Positions 23,082 to 31,241 of a DNA stretch of 42,034 nt are shown one piece after another. The notes beneath the pieces were generated by a model that had not been told where the DNA came from, did no database searches, and was given only the letters and a program-made list of their open reading frames with translations. Made by a program: the position numbers and the translations under genes. The stretch's first letter is position 1, and every line of letters starts with the position of its first letter. The stretch is from NCBI GenBank assembly GCA_964606895.1, contig CAZSHX010000040.1, positions 1 to 42,034 on the forward strand, read 5' to 3'. The stretch comes from CAZSHX01 sp964606895. GTDB lineage: Bacteria; Bacteroidota; Ignavibacteria; Kapaibacteriales; UBA2268.

Positions 23082-24245
23082 CTACTTCCCAAGTGCCTTT
23101 TTATAGCCTATTAGGGTTTCGGAGGCACATTTTTCCCATGAGAAGAACTTTGCCCTTTCAAGTCCTTTTTCGATTAATTCATTTCTGAATTCCTTATCTT
23201 CAAGAATTTGGGACATTGCATTTTTGATAGAATTGTAATCGTAAGGGTCAACAAGCAAAGCGGCTCCTCCAGCAATTTCGGGCATGCAGGATAAATCGGA
23301 AGCTATTACGGGGCATCCGCAGGTCATTGCTTCTACAACAGGCAAACCGAACCCTTCGGCAAAAGAAGGGAATACAAGTGCCAAGGCTGAATTATATAAT
23401 TGTGCAAGCTCGTAATTCGATACGTTCTTTGTATGAATGACCTTACCCGATATGCCGAATTTTTTAGCGAGATTTTGAATATATTCAATTTCGGGCGGCA
23501 TTCCTCCGCCAACAACTACCAGATTGATTTTTCCATCGGCTGTTTCTTTCATTTCAGAAAATGCCTGAAAAATTCTTTCAATATTCTTTCTGGGGTCTAT
23601 TCTGCTTACGTATAAATAATAAGGAATACCTGATGCAATACCATATTTTTCGAAAACATTTTCATCTCGTTCCAATAACCTAAAATCAGGAGAAGCGGCT
23701 TCGTAGGTTACATGAATTTTCTCTGATAAGACACAAGGGAAACTCGCAAGGATTTCATTTTTAACTGTTTCGGACGGAACAAAAATCATTTTGCAATGCA
23801 TGAATGCCAGCAAAAATCTTTCGGCAAAAATATCCTTTGTTTCGGCAAGTGCTTTGAAAGCCCATTCGTCTTTATAAAAAGGGAAAATATCGTGGATTGT
23901 AACGACACTGTTTTCCAAATTATCGTAATAATAGCATGGATTTGTCCAGTGATATAAATCAATCTTTTTTGATTCTTTCTTTACATAATAAAGATGATTC
24001 AGCTTTTCAATTAAAGATTTGAACTTATAGCCAAGTATAAGCGAATTCGGAAATGCTTCGATAAACTCCAGATTTTTAACATGACTGAAGCTCCTACGGA
24101 ATTTCTCTTTTTTTCGAAAAGGCACTAAAATGCTGATTTCAAAATCATCTTCAAGTAAAGTGAAACCTTCGAGCAGACTGCGTGTGTAAATATCTATACC
24201 GCTCTGCTTGAAGATTGATGTGCCTTCTATTCCTATTTTTATCAA
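23082..24245 (-). CDS. Glycosyltransferase family 4 (group 1)
   Basis: 387 residues. GT-B fold with the N-terminal half starting IGIEGTSIFKQSGIDIYTRSLLEGF, and the C-terminal donor-binding half containing YVSRIDPRKNIERIFQAF, VVGGG and the E-x7-E motif in PSFAEGFGLPVVEAMTCGCPVIASD, followed by ALLVDPYD. The family transfers sugars from nucleotide donors, retaining anomeric configuration; the likely product is a surface polysaccharide or glycolipid. No membrane segment is visible. The start is TTG (24243-24245), with AAGGG and AGGA upstream. There is no ATG near the conserved N-terminus. No polysaccharide genes flank it, so it stands alone. Confidence 0.85.
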   Translation of the reverse strand: MIKIGIEGTSIFKQSGIDIYTRSLLEGFTLLEDDFEISILVPFRKKEKFRRSFSHVKNLEFIEAFPNSLILGYKFKSLIEKLNHLYYVKKESKKIDLYHWTNPCYYYDNLENSVVTIHDIFPFYKDEWAFKALAETKDIFAERFLLAFMHCKMIFVPSETVKNEILASFPCVLSEKIHVTYEAASPDFRLLERDENVFEKYGIASGIPYYLYVSRIDPRKNIERIFQAFSEMKETADGKINLVVVGGGMPPEIEYIQNLAKKFGISGKVIHTKNVSNYELAQLYNSALALVFPSFAEGFGLPVVEAMTCGCPVIASDLSCMPEIAGGAALLVDPYDYNSIKNAMSQILEDKEFRNELIEKGLERAKFFSWEKCASETLIGYKKALGK

Positions 24246-24434
24246 ATTCCTAACCCTTAGCTTTCGTAACGGACAAAATATAAACTTATAAATTAAAGAA
24301 AATTTCCCGATTGAACAAAGGATTATTCACTCAGAGGAAAATTTCATGGGAAAAAATTCTCGTTTTTTTCTTAATTTGCATATTCGTCAATGACTTTTTT
24401 GAAATAACTTTGTATTTATTAAATAGGAACATTC

Positions 24435-25184
24435 ATGTCGGGACATAGTAAATGGGCAAATATCAAGCATAAAAAAGCCGCAAAAGATGCCAAAAGAGGC
24501 AAGGTCTTTACTCGTATAACAAGAGAAATAACAATAGCCGCCCGCGAAGGTGGTGGTGATGTGGACATGAATCCGCGTTTGAGACTTGCTGTCCAAAACG
24601 GTAAAGCCGAAAACATGCCTGCCGAAAATATTAAAAGAGCTATCCAAAAAGGCACGGGCGAGCTCGAAGGTGCAAACTACGAAGAAATCGTATATGAAGG
24701 TTTTGCTCCTCTGGGTGTTTCAGTTATCGTCGAAACAATTACCGACAACCGAAACAGAACTTTTCCCGAAGTCAGAACGCAATTCCAGAAATCGGGCGGA
24801 AACCTTGGTGAACCCGGCAGTGTGGCTTGGAACTTCGACCGCAAGGGAGTTATCACGATTAAAACATCAGGCAAAACTGAGGACGATTTACTTGAGCATG
24901 TTCTCGAATCAAATGCCGAAGATATGGAATACGACGAAGAAGATACAAGAATTATCACTTCATTCGAAAACCTTGTCAATTGCAGTAAATATTTTGAAGA
25001 AAAGAAATTTGAGCTTACTGAAAGCAAGTTTGAATATATCCCCAAAAATACAGTTTTAATTGATAACGTCTCCGATGCCAAAAGAGTATTGAAATTCATT
25101 GATACTATCGAAGATATGGACGACGTACAGTATATTTACGGTAATTTCGAAATTCCTGACGAAATAGCCGAACAGTTAGACTAA
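24435..25184 (+). CDS. yebC: YebC/PmpR-family regulator
   Basis: 249 residues, normal family length. The N-terminus MSGHSKWANIKHKKAAKDAKRG (first part is the family signature) is followed by AREGG, NPRLRLAVQ, NMPAENIKRAIQKGTGE, and TDNRNRTFPEVR; acidic C-terminal domains follow. Members are cytoplasmic nucleic acid- or ribosome-associated proteins; recent work links some to translation of proline-rich stretches, earlier work to transcription control. TAGGAAC lies in front of the ATG. It is followed after 17 bases by prfB, so the two translation-linked genes form one transcript. Confidence 0.93.
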   Translation: MSGHSKWANIKHKKAAKDAKRGKVFTRITREITIAAREGGGDVDMNPRLRLAVQNGKAENMPAENIKRAIQKGTGELEGANYEEIVYEGFAPLGVSVIVETITDNRNRTFPEVRTQFQKSGGNLGEPGSVAWNFDRKGVITIKTSGKTEDDLLEHVLESNAEDMEYDEEDTRIITSFENLVNCSKYFEEKKFELTESKFEYIPKNTVLIDNVSDAKRVLKFIDTIEDMDDVQYIYGNFEIPDEIAEQLD

Positions 25185-25201
25185 ATAACCAAAGATAATA
25201 A

Positions 25202-26297
25202 ATGTTTGAACCCCAAAAAGACCGTGTAAGTAATCTTTCTGAACGCTCCGAGCAACTCCGGAGGTTCCTTTGACATTGATGCAAAATTAATTGAAATAAA
25301 AGAACTCCAAACCGCCTCCGAGCAGAATGGTTTTTGGGACGACTCTGCAGTTGCCCAAAAAACAATGCAGAGAACTTCGGAACTAAAAGAGTGGATTGAA
25401 AACTGGCAAGCTACCCACAAAGCCGTAGAGAATGCAGAAACCCTAATTCAGCTTGCCGACGAAGAAAATGACGAAAGCTTTACTCAGGAAATTGAAGCAG
25501 AAATTGCTTCTGCCGAGAAATCCGTTTACGAACTTGAAATCAAAAATCTCCTTTCGGGAAAAGACGACAAACGTACTGCCTTTCTGACCATCCACAGCGG
25601 TGCAGGCGGCACAGAAGCTCAGGATTGGGCTGAAATGCTTCTTCGAATGTATTCCCGATGGGGCGAACGCCATAACTTCAAAGTTTACCTTGTGGACGAA
25701 CTCGAAGGAGACGGTGCAGGGATTAAATCCGCAACCATAGAAATTGAAGGAAAATTCGCTTATGGCTATCTAAAAGCCGAATCGGGCGTTCACCGTCTCG
25801 TACGAATATCTCCTTTCGATTCCAATGCACGAAGGCATACCTCATTTGCTTCCGTTTACGTCTATGCCGAAGTGGATGACGATGTTGAAATCGAGATTAA
25901 TCCCGTTGATGTTGAAATGGATACCTTCCGTGCAGGAGGAAAAGGCGGACAGAACGTTAATAAAGTCGAAACTGCCGTCCGATTGCGGCATATACCTTCA
26001 GGAATCGTCGTTTCCTGCCAGCAGGAACGTTCCCAGTTTCAGAACAGGGAAAGGGCGATGAAAATGCTCAAATCCCGCCTCTACCAGAAACGTATTGAGG
26101 AAGAAGATGCTCAAAGAGCAGTGGTTGAAGGGAAGAAAATGAAAATTGAATGGGGCAGTCAGATTCGTTCCTACGTTTTCCAGCCCTACACAATGGTGAA
26201 CGACCACCGCACCGAAATAAAACGTACCGACATACAAGCCGTCATGGACGGCGACCTTGATGACTTCATCAAAGCTTTTCTGCTGATAGTGGAGTAA
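25202..26297 (+). CDS. prfB: Peptide chain release factor 2, with programmed +1 frameshift
   Basis: Translation starts at ATG 25202, reads 23 codons to the in-frame TGA at 25271-25273, and must shift +1 at CTT-TGA-C to continue as GAC-ATT-GAT (DIDAKLIEIKELQ, then FWDD). The whole product is 364 residues. In this numbering the tripeptide anticodon SPF is at 203-205 and the catalytic GGQ at 248-250, both as in Escherichia coli RF2. SPF (not PxT) identifies RF2, which reads UGA and UAA. An internal Shine-Dalgarno-like GGAGG three bases before CTT drives the shift, so RF2 level feeds back on its own synthesis. It is co-transcribed with yebC. Calling only the downstream frame would lose the first domain. 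Confidence 0.95.
25259..25274 (+). promoter_or_regulatory. prfB recoding signal
   Basis: CGGAGG-TTC-CTT-TGA-C. GGAGG pairs with the 16S 3' end three bases before the slippery CTT, and TGA-C is the weak stop. This is the classical autoregulatory site. Confidence 0.95.
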
Positions 26298-26322
26298 GTA
26301 TTAGTAAATCATTTCTTCAACT

Positions 26323-26465
26323 TCCCCAAATTGCATTGCATCCTTAAAAAATATAATGTAAAAGATGCAATGCAAAATTCATCTAACCTATTGATATTAT
26401 TTCAAATAACGATTTTCCATGCCATCGCATCATTGATTGCAAAATGATGCAAAGATGCAAATTCT
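26323..26465. repeat. Interspersed hairpin repeat, copy C (both hairpins clear)
   Basis: Hairpin 1 is a perfect 12-bp stem: TTGCATTGCATC (26331-26342) with GATGCAATGCAA (26364-26375). Hairpin 2 differs from the other copies: GCATCATT (26427-26434) pairs with AATGATGC (26443-26450), the inner of two tandem right arms, while the outer arm AAAGATGC no longer fits the left arm. The core TTCATCTAACCTATTGATA is unchanged. Confidence 0.8.
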
Positions 26466-26480
26466 GGTTGTATTTCATTC

Positions 26481-26556
26481 TTCTAATTCCCAGAGGGAAT
26501 GAATATTTGTAACACATCGAACCCAAAAATGACTTCTTAACCTCGTAGAGGTTAAA
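26481..26556. repeat. Two small palindromes between repeat copies C and D
   Basis: ATTCCC-AGA-GGGAAT and, further on, AACCTC-GTA-GAGGTT are short hairpins within a sequence that I recognise as widespread in intergenic DNA of environmental FCB bacteria. There is a single copy in this window. Confidence 0.4.
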
Positions 26557-26618
26557 TATAAAACCACAGATACTGTTCGTTCTATTACAATCTCTATGCG
26601 TAATCGGATTTTCCTCAT

Positions 26619-26775
26619 TTCCCCAAATTGTATCTTTTTTTTTTTTTTGGAAAAAATACAATGAAATATCATCTAAACTATTAATATTATTTCAAATAAC
26701 AAATTTTGAGCCATTGCATCTTTGAATGCAAAAAGATGCAAAGATGCAATTTTTGGTGAATATTCGGCAAAGAAT
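26619..26775. repeat. Interspersed hairpin repeat, copy D
   Basis: Starts CCCCAAATTGTATC, followed by a 14-T run that replaces the loop of hairpin 1. Hairpin 2 is ATTGCATCTTTG (26713-26724) with CAAAGATGCAAT (26739-26750), perfect over 12 bp. The tail GGTGAATATTCGGCA is shared with copy A, so A and D form one subtype. Confidence 0.75.
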
Positions 26776-26826
26776 TCTGAACCTTGATTCACTCGATTTT
26801 AGGATTAACATGATTAAGATTTATTC

Positions 26827-27076
26827 TTTCCAAATTGCATTGCATCTTCAAAAAAAATCAATTTAAAAAATGTAATATTTCTTTCATCTAACCTATTGAA
26901 ATTATTCCAAATAACGAATTTTGAGCCATTGCATCTTCTTCATCATTTTGCTCAAAAGATGCAATTCTTACCGCCCTCTCCAAGAATGGAGAGGGTCGGG
27001 GTGAGGTTCTTGATTTCAAAGTACGGTCTCATAGGAATTAAACGAAAAAAATTAATATTTATTGCTATGAAATAAG
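26827..27076. repeat. Interspersed hairpin repeat, copy E (long form)
   Basis: Hairpin 2 keeps its stem (ATTGCATCTT, 26928-26937, with AAGATGCAAT, 26956-26965), although its loop is unlike that of any other copy. The tail (GCCCTCTCC, GAGAGGG, GGGGTGAGGTTC) is shared with copy B. The left arm of hairpin 1 is intact; the right arm is degenerate. Confidence 0.75.
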
Positions 27077-27086
27077 AGTAAAATCA

Positions 27087-28391
27087 TCACATCTTCAAAA
27101 ACTTCCAAACTTTCCCCCCCATTCTCACAAAATACACTCCCGACGGCAAACCCGAAACATCAATTCTTTGTCCTCCGCTGGCGGAGGTGTCTGCGGAGCA
27201 GACGGAGGTGGAAACCGTTTCACCAAAAACATTATAAATGCGGATATTGGGCACAGTGCACTGTGCCCCTACGGAGATTTCGATAAAATCTCCTGCCGGA
27301 TTTGGAGAAATTTGAAAAGTATTTGAAATATTTTTACCCTCTTCAACCCCATTGATATCGGTAGTAAAAAGCCAAGTATCCCCAACAGGAGCTTCATTTG
27401 TAAATCCACCGAATAATAACGCTTTACCATCTTCAAGCTTTGCAAGTCCGGTAGACATTCTAGCGGGCGGTTTCGTATTAAGATCAAATAAACTCCATGT
27501 TAAATTAGTAAAATTGAACATCCATGAATTATCTCTTAAAAAAGCATTCGAACCGCCAAAAACTAATATTTTCGAGTTGGAAATATTACAAATTCCACCC
27601 CCCTTCAGACTATCACTCATACCAAAAGCTAATATTTTTTTCCATTTCATTGAATCTAAATCGAAATGCCATGTATCATTGAAAAATTTTCCAGCATACC
27701 AACCACCAAATAGGATTACTTTTTTATCTTCAATCTGAGTGATCATAGGGCCTGTTCTAAAATATGGTCTTACTGAATTTGTCCAGTCATCACCTTCAGT
27801 CGGAACAACATTCCAACTCTTTTCATCAAAATCAAATATCCATGTATCGTATTGTGTATCAATATTATAATCACGTCCACCAAATAGCAAAGCTTTGTTT
27901 TCTGAAATTCGAGACATACCGAAGTTGGATCTTGCACTTGGAAAATTATTGAGCGTTAATTTAGTCCAAGAGGTATCTGTTAAATCGAATATCCAAGTAT
28001 CATCAAAATACTCCCATTCTGAATTTGAACCACCAAATAAAAGAACAAAGTTCTCAGATAACTGACACATCTGATGGTCACTTCTATTCTTTGGTGATAC
28101 TTTTGATTCTAATTCTGACCATGTTTTTGTTTCATAATCAAAAAGCCAAGTATCACCCAAATATCCTCGGAAGCCATTGGCGAAATGTCCATATCCGCCA
28201 AATAATAACGCTTTTCTATAACCAATTGAAGCCATTCCAAATTCCTGTCTTACTGACGGTGAAACAGGAGGATTTAATTTTTCCCAGTGTCCGGTTTGAG
28301 CAAAAAGGGTAGAAGAGAAGACATTAAAGGAAAGAAAAAAAAGTTGTAGGCTCTTTTTTAGGCTTGCCAAATTTATTTTCTTGTTTTTCAT
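27087..28391 (-). CDS. Secreted kelch-repeat protein with T9SS sorting tail
   Basis: 434 residues from the ATG at 28391, which starts a signal peptide (KSLQLFFLSFNVFSSTLFA, then QTGHW). The frame is open 24 codons further, but those lie upstream of the signal. About six kelch units follow, each with LLFGG and DTWIFD-type blades (for example KALLFGGYGH, GDTWLFDYETKTWSEL), so a beta-propeller is expected. The C-terminal 80 residues from FQISPNPAGDFIEI are a type A T9SS sorting domain (PNP motif, IRIYNVFGE, IDVSGLPSGVYFVRMG, KFLKM), which takes the protein across the outer membrane to the cell surface. Two palindromic segments interrupt the tail in frame: a 20-nt palindrome (27249-27268, encoding about GAQCTVPNI) and a double hairpin (27172-27203, encoding about TSVCSADTSASGG). 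Ligand unknown. Confidence 0.8.
   Translation of the reverse strand: MKNKKINLASLKKSLQLFFLSFNVFSSTLFAQTGHWEKLNPPVSPSVRQEFGMASIGYRKALLFGGYGHFANGFRGYLGDTWLFDYETKTWSELESKVSPKNRSDHQMCQLSENFVLLFGGSNSEWEYFDDTWIFDLTDTSWTKLTLNNFPSARSNFGMSRISENKALLFGGRDYNIDTQYDTWIFDFDEKSWNVVPTEGDDWTNSVRPYFRTGPMITQIEDKKVILFGGWYAGKFFNDTWHFDLDSMKWKKILAFGMSDSLKGGGICNISNSKILVFGGSNAFLRDNSWMFNFTNLTWSLFDLNTKPPARMSTGLAKLEDGKALLFGGFTNEAPVGDTWLFTTDINGVEEGKNISNTFQISPNPAGDFIEISVGAQCTVPNIRIYNVFGETVSTSVCSADTSASGGQRIDVSGLPSGVYFVRMGGKVWKFLKM
27172..27203. repeat. Double hairpin element inside the kelch gene
   Basis: CCTCCGC-TG-GCGGAGG (27172-27187) is followed directly by GTCTGC-GGA-GCAGAC (27189-27203). The segment is far more GC-rich than its surroundings. 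It is translated in frame within the sorting tail. Confidence 0.6.
27249..27268. repeat. Perfect 20-nt palindrome inside the kelch gene
   Basis: GGGCACAGTG and its exact complement, followed by CCTAC. Its outer part matches one end of the intergenic GTAGGG...CCCTAC palindromes (6788 and 7322), so it may be a relative of that family with a different core. It is translated in frame. Confidence 0.6.
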
Positions 28392-28528
28392 AGCTTTGAA
28401 ATAAATTATGAATCTAAATCCGTAGTTTGTAAAGATAATGAAAAAATATAAACTTTGAGGCATGAAAAATTTTCCGTAACAAAGATATTAGCACCAAGCT
28501 AAGTTACATTGAAAACTATTGAAATTAA

Positions 28529-29710
28529 TCATTCCTCAATCGGTTTCTTATTAAAAATTGTAAAAATTATCATCAATACTGTTGCTAAAAATGCCATTGC
28601 TGAGCCGAAATAAAAAGGGGCATTTGAATTTACTTTATCGTACAATATTCCCGCAATCAAACTCGCAGGCAATAAAGTAATCCCAAGCACTGAATGATAA
28701 ATCCCAAAGCCTGTCCCTTTGTAATCCTTACTAACCAAATCCGAAATCATTGCTTTTTGGCCTGTATCAACCAATGCACTGTATAATCCGTATAAAATAA
28801 ACAAGAAAATGAAAACACTAATGTTATTGAATCTTCCGAATAAATAATAGACAATCGCATATACTAAAAAACCAAAAATAATCAATTTTTCACGTCCGAT
28901 TTTATCCGATAATTTTCCGATCGGGATGGCAATTAATACCGATACCGTATTAAAAATCATGTACAAAAAAGGAATAAACGATTTATTTATGCCAGTTTCG
29001 GATGTTTTTACGAGTAGCAGAGCATCGGACGAATTGCCAAGAGTGAACACAAAAATTATAAAAAGAAAGAAATAGAATTTTTTTGGTAATTGTTTCAGCG
29101 AAATAAATTTTACCTTTCCGCTATTATCAGCCTTAGTTTCCTTTATGAAAACAACAATTGTAGAAACACCAATAATTGCAGGAATTGTAGCAATCAGAAA
29201 AATATTGGTATAATTTACAGGGAAAAAATATAAAAGCAGAAATGCCGCCAAAGGTCCGGCAATCGAACCGCTGTTGTCCATAGCTTTATGAAATCCGAAA
29301 TATCTTCCAGCTTCATTTTTTTTCAATGAACCGCTAATGAGGCTGTCTCGCGGGGCGGCTCTCATTCCTTTTCCTATTCGCTCGAAAAAACGCAGAAACA
29401 GCACATGAACAGGCAACCTTACAAAAGAATACAAAGGGGTTATAAGTGCTGTTATCCCATATCCGATAATCATAAACGGTTTATTTTTGCCAATTCTGTC
29501 GCTCCAGTAACCCGACACAACTTTCAATATTGATGCTGTACTTTCTGCAACTCCTTCAATTAAAGAAATGGATGTTTTGGATGCACCGATAGATAGCAGG
29601 AATAGCGGCATTACACTGTATATCATTTTGGTGGATATATCTGTAAAGAAACTTGTCAATCCTGCATAAAAGACATTTTTTTCAAGTCCGAAGATTTGTT
29701 CGTTTTTCAT
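28529..29710 (-). CDS. Major facilitator superfamily permease
   Basis: 393 residues with about twelve membrane segments. The loop 2-3 signature is WSDRIGKNKP and the second-half counterpart is GKLSDKIGREK. The motif RIGKGMRAAPRDSLI between helices 4 and 5 belongs to an MFS subfamily of unknown substrate, seen with variants of GKGxRxAPRD. The ATG has only a weak ribosome site, common in this group. It is not in an operon: 138 bases separate it from the start of the kelch gene and 187 from the next ORF. Inner membrane; substrate unknown. Confidence 0.85.
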   Translation of the reverse strand: MKNEQIFGLEKNVFYAGLTSFFTDISTKMIYSVMPLFLLSIGASKTSISLIEGVAESTASILKVVSGYWSDRIGKNKPFMIIGYGITALITPLYSFVRLPVHVLFLRFFERIGKGMRAAPRDSLISGSLKKNEAGRYFGFHKAMDNSGSIAGPLAAFLLLYFFPVNYTNIFLIATIPAIIGVSTIVVFIKETKADNSGKVKFISLKQLPKKFYFFLFIIFVFTLGNSSDALLLVKTSETGINKSFIPFLYMIFNTVSVLIAIPIGKLSDKIGREKLIIFGFLVYAIVYYLFGRFNNISVFIFLFILYGLYSALVDTGQKAMISDLVSKDYKGTGFGIYHSVLGITLLPASLIAGILYDKVNSNAPFYFGSAMAFLATVLMIIFTIFNKKPIEE

Positions 29711-29896
29711 TCTGCAAATATAAGAAAAAATATATTTTTATATGGTTAGGAGTTCTTTTGGTATAGGTTTCTACATAAGGAAATAAGAATAAATAGATAG
29801 AGGTAAGAGAAGGAGTAAAGAGTTTCAAAATAATTGCATAATGAAATGATTCTCATTCGGCAATTTGATTATTAGCTTGACTTGACCAAGCAGTCA

Positions 29897-30109
29897 TCAA
29901 AAAGCAATTTTTGAAACTTCCTTATAAATCTTTGTTATTTGGGACAGAATAGTCTTGCGGCTACTTTCCCTGATAACCTGATCGCGGAGTGTTTCAATCA
30001 TCATTTCAAACTTTTTCTTTTCTCTTTCAACATCATACTTGGCTTTAATTTCAGGATTTGAAAGCAACTCATCCCTGTATGATTCATAATTTGTTTTCAC
30101 TGAATCCAT
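29897..30109 (-). pseudogene. HigA-like antitoxin remnant
   Basis: 70 residues. The N-terminal part YRDELLSNPEIKAKYDVEREKKKFEMMI resembles the helical start of HigA antitoxins (split reading: YRDELLSNPEIKAKYD). The expected helix-turn-helix that should follow (pattern G-x-T-Q-x-x-L-A) is not recognisable; the sequence instead reads TILSQITKIYKEVSKIAF. It stands directly downstream of a HigB-like fragment. It might still be a short functional protein, but a decayed antitoxin gene is more likely. Confidence 0.4.
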
Positions 30110-30119
30110 AATTGTCTCA

Positions 30120-30205
30120 TTAATTTGATAAATAATATTTTCTCAATTTCTCTGCCTTATCAATCTCACTCTTTGGAGTCTTATTTGATTTTTTTAATTA
30201 TTCCG
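30120..30205 (-). pseudogene. HigB-like (phage Gp49-like) toxin, C-terminal remnant
   Basis: In the frame ending with TAA at 30120-30122 the minus strand reads LKKSNKTPKSEIDKAEKLRK then YYLSN. This is the C-terminal signature of HigB/Gp49-like toxins (KK-x-x-KTP-x-x-EI-x-x-A-x-x-R-x-x-Y). A stop codon stands just before it. Reading one base off at the seven-A run gives GIIKK, so a one-base change in that run would restore the family pattern. The N-terminal two thirds are gone. It lies ten bases upstream of the HigA-like ORF, the usual HigBA order. Confidence 0.45.
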
Positions 30206-30325
30206 ATTGAATACCTTATAATTATTAATTTTCATAACACAAACAAAACCCGAATCTAACACACCGAAAGACAAATATTTCAGGGTTATTCAATTTTTTG
30301 AACTGTTGGAATAGAATGTTGTGAT

Positions 30326-31039
30326 TTATTCAATTTCGAATGTAATCTCTACTGAGGCATTCATAGTGATTTGTCCTTTTTTGGTAATATCTTCGTTAGC
30401 TTCATTTCTATCTTTGTCTTCATATATCGAATTTGCTGTGAAAGCCCTGCCAAACCAAGGATTACCTGAAGACTTTGCTTCTGAAATGGTTATGGGTTTA
30501 CCAAGCTTCATTCCCAGTTCGCCAGCCATATTGGATGCTTTTTCTTTAGCCGCACGTATTGCAAGTTTCCTTGCTTCATCCTTGTGTTTTCTGAATTCGG
30601 AAGATTTGAAATTGAAAGGTGAAATGCTTGTCAGCCCGGCATCAATAAGCTCTATGATAATAGAATCCAATTTTGAAATATCCCTTAATTCGATTTGTAC
30701 GTAATTATTTACATGGTACCCTTTGATTTTTTCCCCATTATCGTTTTTATAATTAGGGTTTATTGTAAAGCATTCCGTTTTTAAGTATTTATCGGGGATG
30801 CTATATCTTTTTGCAATCGAGAGGATTTCTCTAACCCTTTTATCATTTTCGGTTTTGGCAGTCCTAAGATTCTTGTTCCATGTCTCAACGCCAACATCAA
30901 ACACTATTATATCAGGTTCGACCTTCACTTCGGCATCACCGCAAACGGAAATAGTCCGTTTTTTGGAGATATCGTCACTTTGTGCATTTGCTAAATTAAT
31001 GGCAAAAAACAGAAATAATGCAAAAATGATACTTTTCAT
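30326..31039 (-). CDS. SIMPL-domain (DUF541) periplasmic protein
   Basis: 237 residues with a signal peptide (SIIFALFLFFAINLANA, cleavage before QSDD). The mature part is a SIMPL domain: RTISVCGDAEVKVEPDIIVFDVGVETWN (read as ISVCGDAEVKVEPD and on), a YKNDNG...GYHVNNYVQIELRDISKLDSII centre, and the Ala-rich helix KLAIRAAKEKASNMAGELGMKLG. This is the usual length and order. The members are periplasmic or outer-membrane associated; several have been linked to oxidative stress or signalling, but there is no general function. It is monocistronic here. Confidence 0.85.
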   Translation of the reverse strand: MKSIIFALFLFFAINLANAQSDDISKKRTISVCGDAEVKVEPDIIVFDVGVETWNKNLRTAKTENDKRVREILSIAKRYSIPDKYLKTECFTINPNYKNDNGEKIKGYHVNNYVQIELRDISKLDSIIIELIDAGLTSISPFNFKSSEFRKHKDEARKLAIRAAKEKASNMAGELGMKLGKPITISEAKSSGNPWFGRAFTANSIYEDKDRNEANEDITKKGQITMNASVEITFEIE

Positions 31040-31169
31040 AAAATTTCCCTTTGTATTAAATAATTTAAGACGATTTCAAAATTATTAGATTGAATTTCAA
31101 TTTATAAAAACATAAAAAGTGTTTTCGCAATTAAAAGTTTTAATAGCTCATTCTAAAAAAACTGCATAT

Positions 31170-31205
31170 TAAACAAAAAGAGCAAACCGATTAGTTCGCC
31201 CTTTT
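31170..31205 (-). terminator. Terminator of the VIT/T9SS gene
   Basis: On the minus strand AAAAGGGCGAAC (31194-31205) pairs with GTTTGCTCTTTT (31176-31187), allowing two G-U pairs, with a 6-base loop and a U-rich run after it. It stands about 40 bases past the stop at 31242. Confidence 0.55.
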
Positions 31206-31241
31206 GAATGGCAGTAAAACGTTCGGGAGTATCCAAAAATT

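Noticed and set aside
26383..26672. Two short minus-strand frames of 65-92 codons
   Set aside because: They overlap repeat copies C and D and the small palindromes, with lysine runs created by the poly-T; no ribosome site.
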